From Myxococcus eversor (GTDB lineage Bacteria > Myxococcota > Myxococcia > Myxococcales > Myxococcaceae), in assembly GCF_010894455.1 (NCBI RefSeq), contig NZ_JAAIXY010000022.1, positions 62,001 to 126,000 on the forward strand: 64,000 nt of DNA, read 5' to 3'. Within the stretch, counting starts at the first letter, position 1. Every line of letters starts with the position of its first letter. Made by a program: the position numbers and the translations under genes. Below, piece after piece: positions 55,258 through 64,000 of the stretch. The notes below the pieces were generated by a model. The model ran no database searches. It was given only the letters and a program-made list of their open reading frames with translations, and was not told where the DNA came from.

Positions 55258-56523
55258 TCAGCGAGCCTGGGTCGCGTGGGCATCCCACGCGACCTGGAGG
55301 CTCTCGTGCCTCCTGACGGTGACGCTCCTCAAGAAGCCAGGCGTCTGCCCTGGCACGAGCCGGAGCCCCGGGAGACTCCGGAGCAGGGCCTCCAGCGCCA
55401 GACGTGCCTCCAGCCGCGCGAGCGGCGCGCCAATGCAGAAATGGATGCCCTGCCCGAAGGCGAGGTGCTTCTTGACGTCAGCCCGCCGGATGTCGAAGCG
55501 CTCAGGCTCGTGGAACCGGGCCTCGTCGCGGTTGGCCGACGCGTAGACAATCCGGATGTGGGCTCCCTTGGGAATGGAAACACCCCCAAGCTCCACCGCC
55601 TCCAGCGCGGTCCGGAACATGGCATGCACGGGGGAGGTCATCCGCACCGCCTCTTCGACGGCGCCCGCGATGAGGCCCGGGTCGTCCCGAAGGGCCCGCA
55701 GCGCTTCCGGATGCTCGAGCAGCAGCTCCACCGCGCCCACGATGAGGCCCGCGGTCGTCTCGTGCCCCGCGAAGTGCACCTGCATCAGCATGCTCACGAG
55801 CTCCGCCATGCTCAGGGGCGGCGTCATCCCCTGAGAGCCGGTGACGATGTCGCTCAGGAGATCTTCCCGGGGAGAAGTCTTGCGTTCCTCGAGCGCCGCG
55901 GCGAGGTAGCGCTGGAAGTCGACCACGCCTCGCGCGCATGCGACCTGGTGCTCAAGCGGGCCATGCGCCGCGAGGACCGTGGACAGCTCGTCGGACCAGC
56001 GCCGGAACCTGTGGATGTCCGAGCGAGGGATGCCGAGAATCTCCGCGATGATGCTGGCCGACAGCGGGTGGGCGAACCGGAGGAACAGGTCCGCCTTCCC
56101 CTCGTTCCGGAAGGAGTCGATGAGCTCGTCCACGAGGGCGCGGATGAAGGGCTCCTTCTCCGTGAGGCGCCGCCCGGTGAAGGCCTTGCTGACGAGGCTC
56201 CGGAAGCGCGAATGCGCTGGCGGGTCATTGTCGACGAGGCTGGGGACCAGCGGATAGCCGTCCATCAGCGCGGCGACCACCTCCGGAGGCGTCGTCGCGG
56301 CACCGACCGTGATTGACTCGGCGGACGAGAAGCGCGCGGTATCGGCGACCACCGCGCTGATGTCCGCATGGCGCGTCACCACCCACGCCCCCAGCGCCGG
56401 ACTGAAGAACACCGGCTCCTCCCGACGCGCACGCGCGAGGAACGGGTGGGGATTCTCGAGCTGGGGAGAGTCGAGCGGGTGGTACTCGGACCCGAGTCCT
56501 GAAGCGGCGCTGTCCTTGAACAT
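55258..56523 (-). CDS. Cytochrome P450 (bacterial class I)
   Basis: 421 residues. Heme loop FGQGIHFCIGAPLARLEARL with ligand Cys363; I-helix HFAGHETTAG (about 250-259); ExxR at 291-294 (EAVR). Soluble, cytoplasmic; needs a ferredoxin partner not seen here. It hydroxylates small molecules, possibly a terpenoid given the degraded isoprenoid genes 2 kb away, which is inference. The ATG at 56523 has GAGGG upstream. Confidence 0.92.
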   Translation of the reverse strand: MFKDSAASGLGSEYHPLDSPQLENPHPFLARARREEPVFFSPALGAWVVTRHADISAVVADTARFSSAESITVGAATTPPEVVAALMDGYPLVPSLVDNDPPAHSRFRSLVSKAFTGRRLTEKEPFIRALVDELIDSFRNEGKADLFLRFAHPLSASIIAEILGIPRSDIHRFRRWSDELSTVLAAHGPLEHQVACARGVVDFQRYLAAALEERKTSPREDLLSDIVTGSQGMTPPLSMAELVSMLMQVHFAGHETTAGLIVGAVELLLEHPEALRALRDDPGLIAGAVEEAVRMTSPVHAMFRTALEAVELGGVSIPKGAHIRIVYASANRDEARFHEPERFDIRRADVKKHLAFGQGIHFCIGAPLARLEARLALEALLRSLPGLRLVPGQTPGFLRSVTVRRHESLQVAWDAHATQAR

Positions 56524-56629
56524 GCGTGCTGACCCTCGTTGAGATGGCCGCGACAGGCACCCAGGCCTTCGTGGACTCGTGCTGGTGGCTGGGCATCAAC
56601 GCGAGGTGGAGCGGCTTGCCATCCGTCGC

Positions 56630-59600
56630 TCAGAACTCCGCGTCCGGGATGGTGATGACCACCTCTTCCGCATAGGGAATCGACACCGACTCTGGGGTGG
56701 GCCTGTACATGCGTCCCTTCCAGTGGGCAACGGGTTCGGCGGCAGACACCTCGTCGGTGTGCCAGCGGCCCTGCGCGTCCGTGACGCCGCTCACGCCGCG
56801 TGCCAAGAGGAGCTCCGCGCCGGCGACGGGCTTGCCACTCGCCGTGAGGACACGGAGCCGAAGCACCGCGGGGTCGCTGCGCTGGCGGAGGACCAGCTCC
56901 ACGTCTCGAGGCGCTGGCTTGTCGAGCGTCACCTGCTGGCTGAGGAGGTCTCCATTGGAGACACTCATCTTCAGGAAGTAGGAGCCAGGCCGCAGATGAT
57001 CGAGCACGAACCGCCCGCGCGCGTCCGTCACCACGAGGAGACCTCGCCCAACCCCTTCACCCGCCAGGCCACCTTCACGCCAGCCACGGGCCGCCGCGCG
57101 GGTGAGAGCACCCGGCCTCGCAACGTGGCCGAGCGCCCGAGTTGGGCGTCGATGCCCGTGTGCCGCGCCTGCCCGCGCCCTCTGATGGTCCGTGACCACT
57201 CCATCATCCCCGGCGCCTCGACCGAGAGACGCCACTCGATGCGCGGCACGTTCGTCAGCACGAAGGTTCCATCCGGCCTCACCGGGTAGCGCCTCGTGCC
57301 CAGCGCCTGGGCATCGCCCCACTCCCAACCGGGCGTCAACACCACCACCGCGCCGGGGATGGGCTTGCCCTCGAACTTCACCGACCCTTCGATCCGGCCT
57401 CCCATCAGGATGGGTGGCGGCTTCGGAATCGCATGCGGCTCGAGCCGGCGGATCCGCGTGAACCATGGCGGCACGGACGCGACGCTCCCGCTCGGAGCGG
57501 CCCCCCGGAGCGTCAACAGGAGCACACCCTCCCCCGAGTCCGCCACCGCGAGGCGCCTGCCGTCCGGGCTGAACACGATGAGCGGGTGGGACACGCCGCT
57601 GGAGAGCGGAATGGGGGGCGAAGCCCGCTGGCCCGTGCGCGCATCGACCAGCAGGAGCTCCCTGTCACCCTCCGCCGCGGCCAGCAGCGTCCCATCCGGA
57701 CTGAAGCGAACCTGCGTCGCGCGCTCGCGAATCGTCACCGGCTCCGACGTGCTTCCGGAGAGGTCCCACAGTCGCACGATGCCCTCTTCACGAGACGCCG
57801 CGGCCACCAGCGACCTCGTGGGATGGAAGGAGAGCGAGTCGACGTGCTTCGCGTGCCCACCGGGGAGCTCGGTGACCTCACCCGTCACCGCGTCGATGAG
57901 CCGCACCGCTCCGCCCTCGAGCGCCGCGGCATACCGGGAGCCGTCGGCCGAAGACGCGAGCAACTCCACTGAGCCCCCAAGCTGCACGCGCTGGCCCACG
58001 GGCTGGCCTGTCTCCACGTCGAACTGCTGCACTTCGGACGAGCCTTTGCCGCAGTCGCCCATGGAGGCGAGCTTCATGAGCACTCTGTGCCCGGAGGGAT
58101 GGTACGCAAGCGGCAGGCACTGCTGGGCCTTCTCCTCTGGATTTGGAGAGAGCGGATGCGCGCGGCCCGGCCGCCAGAGCCGCATCCCTCGCGGGGAGTC
58201 CTCGAAGAAGCCGAAGGGCTCCCGCGCGCGAGCATCCCAGCTCAGCGTGAGGCTGTCGGGCTTGCGGACAAGACTCTCCTGCCCGAATGGGGACTTCCAT
58301 CGAACCTCCTCGCTGGAGAGGTCCACCGGCGCCCCCACGGCCTCGCCCCGTGCGGTATCGATGAGTTGAAGTCGCCCCCCCCGGCCGGAGGCCAGCAGCA
58401 GCGGGGAGTCCGGAAGGAGGAGCAGGTCGGGCCTCTTCTCCCTTGGGTCGCGAGCCCCGAGCAACTCCACCCGCTGCGAGCGCTCGACGAGCGTGGTGGC
58501 CTCACCCAGTCGGGTCAGGGCCTGGCACCCAGCCGCCGTGCCCCAGAAGCAGCCCCGTTGGTAGGCTCGCACGGCATCCTCGCGTCTCTTCAAGGCCTCC
58601 GCGCTAGCGCCCGCGTTGACACAAGACTCCACGCGGCCCGGTCCGCACGCCACGAGGAAGTGCTCGAAGGCCCGCTCGTGGCTCTGGTCCACGCCGCGCC
58701 CCTCCCGGTAGGCCAGGGCGAGGGCCTCACACCCCTCCACGTCCCCCTCCTCGCAGGCGCGCGCATAGTAACCGGAGGAGGCCTTCAGGTCCTTGGGGAG
58801 CCAGGGCCGCCCCTCGCGCAGGGCCCCTCCCACGGAAACGCACGCGCGCGGCAGCTTGCGCTCGCAAGCCCCGAGCAGGCGCTGACGCGCCTTCTCCGGC
58901 TGGGGGGACGCACCGTCGAAGCCACTGCCTTCGAGGCTCGCGAGCCGCTCGCACGACAGGAAAGAGCCGAGCTCGCAGCCGCGCGCGTAGTGCTTCGCCC
59001 CGCGACGGAGTGACTTTCTCGTGCCCGTCCCCTCCTCATGGGCCAGGCCCGCCTCCTCGCAGTCCTCGCTGCTTCCCTCCTTACAGCCCTGCTCCGAATC
59101 ACGCAGGAAGGTGTGGTCACGACTGAAGTCGAAGTCGCACACGGATCCATGGCCATCGCAGGCAATTTCGCTATCCGCCTCACCCCCCTTCTTGAAGGCT
59201 TCGCATGCGGCCGGCACCGGACCCCTCCCCCGCGGCCCCAGGGCCAGCCGCCCCAGGCCAAAGCAACCTTCCCCGTCACCTCCGTCGCACGCGCGACTGA
59301 ACAGCGCCTCCGCCCTCGCACGGTCCGCCTGTGAGACCTCCCCCGAGAATTTCATGTCGACAATCAGTGCGCTTCCCAGGCTCGTGCAGCCCCGCACCAC
59401 TCCGCGCTCACACGCTTTCTCGTAGAAAGTAAGTGCCCGCGCGTCGTCGAGTTCTCCCGCACCGAGGTGCGAATGGATTTCACCGAGCAGAAAGCAGCCC
59501 ATCGGCTCGTCATCCGCGCAGGACTGCTCCAGCATGAGGCGCGCCGCCGCGAATTCCGGGTGGCCTCCCTTCCCTGAGAGTTGTCCCCTGAACAACTGCT

Positions 59601-59898
59601 CACAGGCCGTGAAGTGCTTCTCCTGGCAGGCCCTGCCGAGCAGTGGGTATCCCCGGGCCTCGCCCGTGGAGACAAGGTTCAGCCCGAGCAGGAAGCAGCC
59701 AGTGGCATCGCCACGCTCGCATCCCGCCTCCTCCTCGGACAAGGGACGCTCCTCCAGGTCCAGGCAGGCTTGCAGGTTCGTGCGGCACTGCTCACGCAAG
59801 GTGGAAGTGGCCACGGTGGGTTGGGCAGGACGAACCGCGACACATGCGCACAGCGCGAGCAGTGCGCATGTCCAGAGACGCAATGAGTGCAGGGCCAT
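56630..59898 (-). pseudogene. Sel1/WD40/carboxypeptidase-regulatory-like lipoprotein split by a frameshift
   Basis: The first frame (59898 to 57028) encodes a signal peptide (Cys near LLALCAC), about ten Sel1-like repeats (ACERGVVRGCTSLGSAL, ACEEGDVEGCEALALAYREG), a WD40-like region (FSPDGTLLAAAEGDRELLLVDA, HPTRSLVAAASREEGIVRLWD) and two carboxypeptidase-regulatory-like domains, stopping at VSSW. The +1 frame then continues the same domain (LLVVTDARGRFVLDHLRPGSYF, GARGVSGVTDAQGR-like) to 56630. One missing G near 57041-57046 explains this. An error in the sequence is possible. Confidence 0.75.
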
Positions 59899-60097
59899 GG
59901 CGGGACTGGAGCCTAATCCAGGTCAACCCCTTTCATGCAAAACCCTGGCATCTGATTGCCCCATTCCTGGACGCCCGGTCGGCGCGCACGGTGCCGACTC
60001 CGCCATGACGAAGCGGGGACTGGAACGGCGCTGCCTGTCGCCCCCGGGTGGTAGGTTGCCGTCACCTACCTTCTTCGAACAGGGCGTGAGGATGAGC

Positions 60098-61471
60098 ATG
60101 CGCGGTGTGACCGCCAGGCGGTTGGGGTTCTGGGGCGCGGTGGTCTGTGCGCTCGTACTCTCGGGCTGTGCAACCCGGGCGGCGACGCCTCGGCCGATTC
60201 CCCCGCCGCTGCCTCCAGGCCCGCTCTTCTCCCCGCGCGCCACGTTTCGCTTCGCCGTCATCCACACGCCGAAGCCCAGCGTCCCAGTCCTCCCGAAGGT
60301 GGAGGAGCTGGTGCGCGAGCGCTTCACCGCGCTGCGGCTCGCCGGGGAAGGCGCGCCCCTGCCCTCCGTGCGCGCCTCGGAGCGGGCCCTGAAGGACCAC
60401 CCGCTTCCCGAACAGGGGATGCTGGAGATCGCCGCGCGCGGCCTCTCGCCCCAGGAACAGGCGCGGCTCGCGGCCTCCGAGCGCGTCACCGTCCTGGAGT
60501 TCACCACCGAGCCCCCGGCGTTCGAGGCGGTGCGGCAGGCGCACGCGCTGGCGCTGGAGCTGGCCCGCGCCAGCGGCGGGCTGCTGTGGGACGAGCACGC
60601 CGGGGAGTTCTTCTCCGTGGAGGGCTGGCACGAGCGCAGGCTCGCGGACTGGAACGGCGGCGAGCCGATAGCGCAACGCCACTTCAACACCCGTGTCTAC
60701 TCGGAATGGGACGGCACCGCCCGGCTCATGACCGTGGGCCTGGGCACCTTCGGTCTCCCGGACCTGGGAGTGCAGCAGGTCCCAGCGCCGCTCGCGCACA
60801 CCGTGGGCACGTTCTTGAACCTCGTCGCCCAGCTCATGCTCGAAGGCACCGCCATCCGTAAGGATGGGGTCTTCCCCATCTCCGTGGAGGCGCTGAAGCT
60901 CGCCTCCTATCGCGAGGCCCTGCTGGAGCAGGTGCCGCCCGAGGCGCCCCGGCGCACCTTGATTGGCCTGCTCCCCGTGGACCCGAGCGACGTGGAAGGT
61001 GAGAACCCGCTGCTGGAGGTCATCTTCAAGGCGCGGCCTGGTGACAACCCCTCGGAGCGCCCCTATGCCGCCATCGCCGAGGTCTTCGGCACGCAAGCCG
61101 AGATTGTCCATGTCGAGGAGGACCCGGAGCTGCTGGCCGCGAGCCGTCGCGCCGTGGAGGACCTGCTCACGCGCATCAAGCCGCGCTTCCAGGAGGGACT
61201 GGAGTTGGAGTCGAAGCTGCTCGTGAAGGCCCGCTTCACCACCCATGACGGGGGCATCGAGTGGATGTGGGTCCACGTCACGCGGTGGGAGGGCAGCGCG
61301 CTCCATGGCGTGTTGAACAGTGAGCCGGAGGCCGTGCCGGAGCTGAAGGCGGGCTCGCCCGTGACGGTGGGCGAGGACTCGCTCTTCGACTACATCCTGG
61401 AGCGCGAAGGAGGCACCGAGGGCAACGAGACACAGCGCCTCCTCCTGGAGCGCGCGGGCAAGGCGCGCTGA
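60098..61471 (+). CDS. DUF2314-type lipoprotein
   Basis: 457 residues. Lipobox LSGC. Helix-rich core (ERVTVLEFTTEPPAFEAVRQAH, GGLLWDEHAGEFFSVEGWHERR), then a DUF2314-like C-terminus (EWMWVHVTRWEGSALHGVLNSE, KAGSPVTVGEDSLFDYILE). ATG 60098 sits six bases after GAGG; the in-frame ATG 60092 is also possible. Divergent from the Sel1/WD40 gene, sharing a 199-bp control region. Confidence 0.78.
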   Translation: MRGVTARRLGFWGAVVCALVLSGCATRAATPRPIPPPLPPGPLFSPRATFRFAVIHTPKPSVPVLPKVEELVRERFTALRLAGEGAPLPSVRASERALKDHPLPEQGMLEIAARGLSPQEQARLAASERVTVLEFTTEPPAFEAVRQAHALALELARASGGLLWDEHAGEFFSVEGWHERRLADWNGGEPIAQRHFNTRVYSEWDGTARLMTVGLGTFGLPDLGVQQVPAPLAHTVGTFLNLVAQLMLEGTAIRKDGVFPISVEALKLASYREALLEQVPPEAPRRTLIGLLPVDPSDVEGENPLLEVIFKARPGDNPSERPYAAIAEVFGTQAEIVHVEEDPELLAASRRAVEDLLTRIKPRFQEGLELESKLLVKARFTTHDGGIEWMWVHVTRWEGSALHGVLNSEPEAVPELKAGSPVTVGEDSLFDYILEREGGTEGNETQRLLLERAGKAR

Positions 61472-61514
61472 TCCACGCGGAAACATCCATCACCGCCCGG
61501 CGTAGGACTGGCTG

Positions 61515-61931
61515 TCACGAGGAGGCGAAGGACTCAACCCACCCCAGCGCCTGCCCTGGCCCCAGGAGAGGCGGGTGGTACTCGGCTCGATAGGGCTCGT
61601 AGAACCGCTCTGGATGAGGATGCGTTCCTTCAGGCGCCGGGGTCCCCGTGAAATCCCAATGAGCGCCGACGTGTAGAACGAAGAGGGCCTGCCAGCGCTC
61701 CTCCTCCCGGAGCTGCTCCGGAGTCAGTCGGTACAGCACCCACCGCCGCGTCTCATCGCGCGCGCCGATGAGGTCTGGCTCCGCGACGACATAGAAGCAT
61801 CGCTCGCCGCGGTACTCAGCCATGCCCTCGAGGGGGCCATCCCAGTAGTCGGAGACCCAGAGAAGCTTCACCTCCTCCGAGCGGAGCTGGGGAAGCTTCG
61901 TCAGGTCGAGTTCGTGAGGATGCTCCGTCAT
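61515..61931 (-). CDS. Hypothetical protein
   Basis: 138 residues, no signal. Trp/Tyr-rich (KLLWVSDYWDGPLEGMAEYRG, WVLYRLTPEQLREEERWQALF). It looks like a small stand-alone globular domain; family not recognised. It lies ten bases downstream of the membrane protein gene and is probably co-transcribed. Confidence 0.65.
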   Translation of the reverse strand: MTEHPHELDLTKLPQLRSEEVKLLWVSDYWDGPLEGMAEYRGERCFYVVAEPDLIGARDETRRWVLYRLTPEQLREEERWQALFVLHVGAHWDFTGTPAPEGTHPHPERFYEPYRAEYHPPLLGPGQALGWVESFASS

Positions 61932-61941
61932 GCGCGGTGAC

Positions 61942-62340
61942 TCAGGCGACGGCGGGGCGGCCCGCGAGCAGGAGGCCCAGGAGCGCGGCTGCGCCCGCTG
62001 CATGGATTGCCCCTACCCAGGCTGGCGGCATCAACGTCACGCCCGCGCCCACGATGAAGGCCAGGGTCGCGAGGGCCACCGACAGGCGCCAGGCCCAGAG
62101 TCTGCGGCGGAACAGGAACCCAGCCGCGACGGCCACCACGACTCCGTGGGCCAGCAGCGCCGTGGACAGCAGCGCGGACATCTCGGCGGCCATGAGTCCC
62201 GCGAGCAGCAGGTAGGGGACCACCAGGGCCTGCATGATGGCCGCACCGGTGATGAAACCGCCTCCGCGCTGGGAGACCTGGGGGGACGATTCACTCGCGA
62301 CCGCTTCGCTCATGGGGCCGCACGGTAGCTCGACTGTCAT
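61942..62340 (-). CDS. Four-helix membrane protein
   Basis: 132 residues with four hydrophobic segments (GAAIMQALVVPYLLLAGLM, STALLAHGVVVAVAAGFLF, LSVALATLAFIVGAGVTL, GAIHAAGAAALLGLLLA). The ATG at 62340 has GAGGGGA seven bases upstream; an internal ATG at 62313 is an alternative. Family not recognised. Confidence 0.7.
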   Translation of the reverse strand: MTVELPCGPMSEAVASESSPQVSQRGGGFITGAAIMQALVVPYLLLAGLMAAEMSALLSTALLAHGVVVAVAAGFLFRRRLWAWRLSVALATLAFIVGAGVTLMPPAWVGAIHAAGAAALLGLLLAGRPAVA

Positions 62341-62540
62341 ACCCATGTCCCCTCGCCGGCCAGCGTCGCTCATCCGCCGAGGAACGCCTCCGTCTCGAGA
62401 GCGAGCAACTCCTTGCACAGTCCTGATGCAGATGTAAACGCGACTGCACAGCCCAGCGCCTCGGCGCGTCCCCGCACACGCCCCAGCCCCATCTCCGCCA
62501 AGCCTTTTTCGGGGTCCGCGCGTTGCAACTCCAGCACACC

Positions 62541-63086
62541 ATGTCCCCACGTCTCCTCCCCGCCCTCCTCCTCGTCCTCCTCCCCTTCGCGTCGCGGGCC
62601 CAGGTCTCCTTCCCCAAGGATGAAACCTGGCTCACCGTCGGCCCACTCGTGAGCGTCAACGACCTCACGGACCAACCCCGCTTCGGACTGGGGCTGGAGA
62701 CCACCCTCAACTGGTTGAACGACGTCCACAGCGTGGGGGCCTTCGCCCAGGCCCAGTGGATGCCCCAGGGACACGCCCGCCTCGCCGGCGGCGTCCAAGG
62801 CACGCTTGTCTTCGCCGGACTGGAGCTGGGCGTCTACCACCACACCGGAACCCAGGAGCACCTGCCCACCACGGGGCTGCAGATCACCCCTTTCATCACG
62901 GGCATCTACGCGTCCCTGGGCGTGCGCATCGGCATCCCCCTGAGCGACAAGGGCGGAGGACTCGGCCCGGACGGAGCCCCCGGCCGCGTCCGGCGAGGCC
63001 GTGAGGTGGGGCTCGTCCTGACAGGAAAGCTCCCCTTCGAGCTGAGCGACCGCAGCACCTACGAGCCGTCCTATCCCTGGAACTAG
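62541..63086 (+). CDS. Exported beta-barrel-like protein
   Basis: 181 residues. The signal peptide ends SRAQ. The mature protein has alternating hydrophobic strands (FGLGLETTLNWLND, GLELGVYHHTGTQ, SLGVRIGIPLSD) like small outer membrane proteins. Family not recognised. Divergent from the four-helix protein gene. Confidence 0.7.
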   Translation: MSPRLLPALLLVLLPFASRAQVSFPKDETWLTVGPLVSVNDLTDQPRFGLGLETTLNWLNDVHSVGAFAQAQWMPQGHARLAGGVQGTLVFAGLELGVYHHTGTQEHLPTTGLQITPFITGIYASLGVRIGIPLSDKGGGLGPDGAPGRVRRGREVGLVLTGKLPFELSDRSTYEPSYPWN

Positions 63087-63140
63087 CTCAGCCCCAGGAG
63101 GAGTCTCCCTCCGTGGCCATGGAGTGGGTGCCCGCGTCGC

Positions 63141-63683
63141 GTGCGGACTGATGGCGATAGGGCCGGCGACACGAATGAGTGCGCGCCGAGTGCTGTCGAA
63201 TGCGCGCGGCTGCTCGGCGAGGCCGACCGGGCGGACCAGGCCGACCGGATGGGCCCGGACCTCACGAAGCTCGACTGGAAGACCGTCAGCGCTCGGGACG
63301 AGGCGCGCCGCGCGCGCGTACAGCAGATCCTGGATGCGGGCGGCGCGAAGGTCGGGCTCGACTACTTCCACGCGGCCATGGTGTTCCAACACGGCATGGA
63401 GGTGGCCAACTACCAGCGCTCCCACGCGCTCGCGGTGAAGGCCGCGGAGCTGGACCCGACGCTCAAGCACGCGCGCTGGCTCGCGGCGGCCTCGAAGGAC
63501 CGCGAGCTGATGCATCTCGGCAAGCCCCAGCTGTACGGGACGCAGTTCCGCGTCGTGGAAGGCAAGTGGGAGCTGCACGCCGTGGACCCCTCCATCACCG
63601 ACGAGGAGCGCGCGAAGTGGAACGTACCCCCGCTGGAAGAGGCGCGGAAGAAGGTCGAGACGATGAACGCGCGCCCGAAGTAG
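63141..63683 (+). CDS. DUF6624-like protein
   Basis: 180 residues from GTG 63141, the start needed to include GEADRADQADRMGPD; an ATG at 63249 would exclude it. Typical text: DYFHAAMVFQHGMEV, SHALAVKAAELDP, ARWLAAASKDRELM and GKPQLYGTQFR. Cytoplasmic family of unknown function. No Shine-Dalgarno sequence is obvious. Confidence 0.65.
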   Translation: MRTDGDRAGDTNECAPSAVECARLLGEADRADQADRMGPDLTKLDWKTVSARDEARRARVQQILDAGGAKVGLDYFHAAMVFQHGMEVANYQRSHALAVKAAELDPTLKHARWLAAASKDRELMHLGKPQLYGTQFRVVEGKWELHAVDPSITDEERAKWNVPPLEEARKKVETMNARPK

Positions 63684-63713
63684 CTCGCGCGAAGAGCCCC
63701 GAAACGAAGACCG

Positions 63714-63737
63714 CCACCAGGCCCGTCGGCCTGGTGG
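63714..63737. terminator. Bidirectional terminator hairpin
   Basis: Perfect 10-bp stem CCACCAGGCC / GGCCTGGTGG with loop CGTC, between convergent genes. Confidence 0.75.
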
Positions 63738-63778
63738 TCCGTGACGTGGACCTGCCCCCGAAGTTCAGCGTCCCGGCG

Positions 63779-64000
63779 CTAGCGGGGAGGCTCTGTGACA
63801 GTGGCCTTCTGAAGGGCCACCTGCGTCTGCGACAGGATGCGGCCGTTCATCGTCGCGCCCGTCTCCAGCGTGACGTCGGTCTTGCAGAGCAGGACGCCCT
63901 CGAAGTGCGAGCCGGCGCCCATCGTCGTCCGGCCGGCCACCTGCCAGAAGATGTTCTTCGCCTGCGCGCCGCCGCTCAGGGTGATGCGCTGGGCCGCGCC
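63779..64000 (-). CDS. DUF3494 ice-binding-like protein, C-terminal part (5' end outside window)
   Basis: 73 residues of the minus-strand frame run in from the window edge and stop at 63779. The text NIFWQVAGRTTMGAGSHFEG, then TDVTLETGATMNGRILSQT, matches the C-terminal beta-solenoid of DUF3494 ice-binding proteins. In bacteria far from ice these are usually secreted adhesins or surface proteins. Confidence 0.8.
   Translation of the reverse strand, partial: GAAQRITLSGGAQAKNIFWQVAGRTTMGAGSHFEGVLLCKTDVTLETGATMNGRILSQTQVALQKATVTEPPR

Overview
The window is GC-rich, densely coded DNA of a fruiting myxobacterium, most likely Myxococcaceae (Myxococcus, Corallococcus or Pyxidicoccus). The grounds are a myxobacterial-type sigma-70 factor coupled to a Ser/Thr kinase, many lipoproteins and secreted proteases, and two cassettes resembling SitA/SitI kin-discrimination toxins, which are known only from myxobacteria. 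No rRNA, tRNA, CRISPR array, integrase or transposase was seen.

Layout. 1-9.6 kb: a truncated CxxCH-motif protein, a nickel/cobalt-type permease, an NAPE-PLD-like metallo-hydrolase, an arylsulfatase divergent from a small beta-carbonic-anhydrase-like protein, an APC amino-acid permease, a charged secreted protein and a beta-helix lipoprotein. 10-16.4 kb: a unit with 4-base start/stop overlaps encoding a sigma factor, a kinase with an anti-sigma-type zinc finger plus TPRs, a membrane protein and a winged-helix/DUF2071-like protein, then an L,D-transpeptidase. 16.4-31 kb: matrixin-like protease, flotillin-like and OmpA-like proteins, class I fumarase, GNAT, M13 peptidase, a large C45-like secreted hydrolase, a VOC protein and MenB.

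31-48 kb is the accessory region. A SitA6-type nuclease lipoprotein and its double-CXXCG immunity protein (32.1-33.5 kb) are followed by a WD40-like gene cut by an in-frame amber codon. A SitA5-type AHH nuclease lipoprotein (45.6-46.9 kb) is divergent from a DUF3396-type immunity gene, with a perfect 20-bp palindrome between them. Around and between these lie a trypsin with seven 57-residue FG-GAP repeats, an M57 protease with two LCCL domains, a CNBD/DUF1003 protein, a proline-iminopeptidase-like hydrolase and several lipoproteins.

48-64 kb mixes small secreted proteins with decay: a PP2C/kinase mosaic pseudogene, remnants of a cis-prenyltransferase and probably a terpene cyclase, a metalloprotease with a PLL-type propeller, a cytochrome P450, and a Sel1/WD40 lipoprotein split by a frameshift. 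The window ends in the C-terminus of a DUF3494 ice-binding-like protein on the minus strand.

The coherent theme is the cell surface and antagonism: at least four secreted proteases with carbohydrate- or calcium-binding modules, two contact-delivered nuclease toxins with immunity genes, and envelope proteins. Function calls rest on motif recognition by eye; no database search was run.
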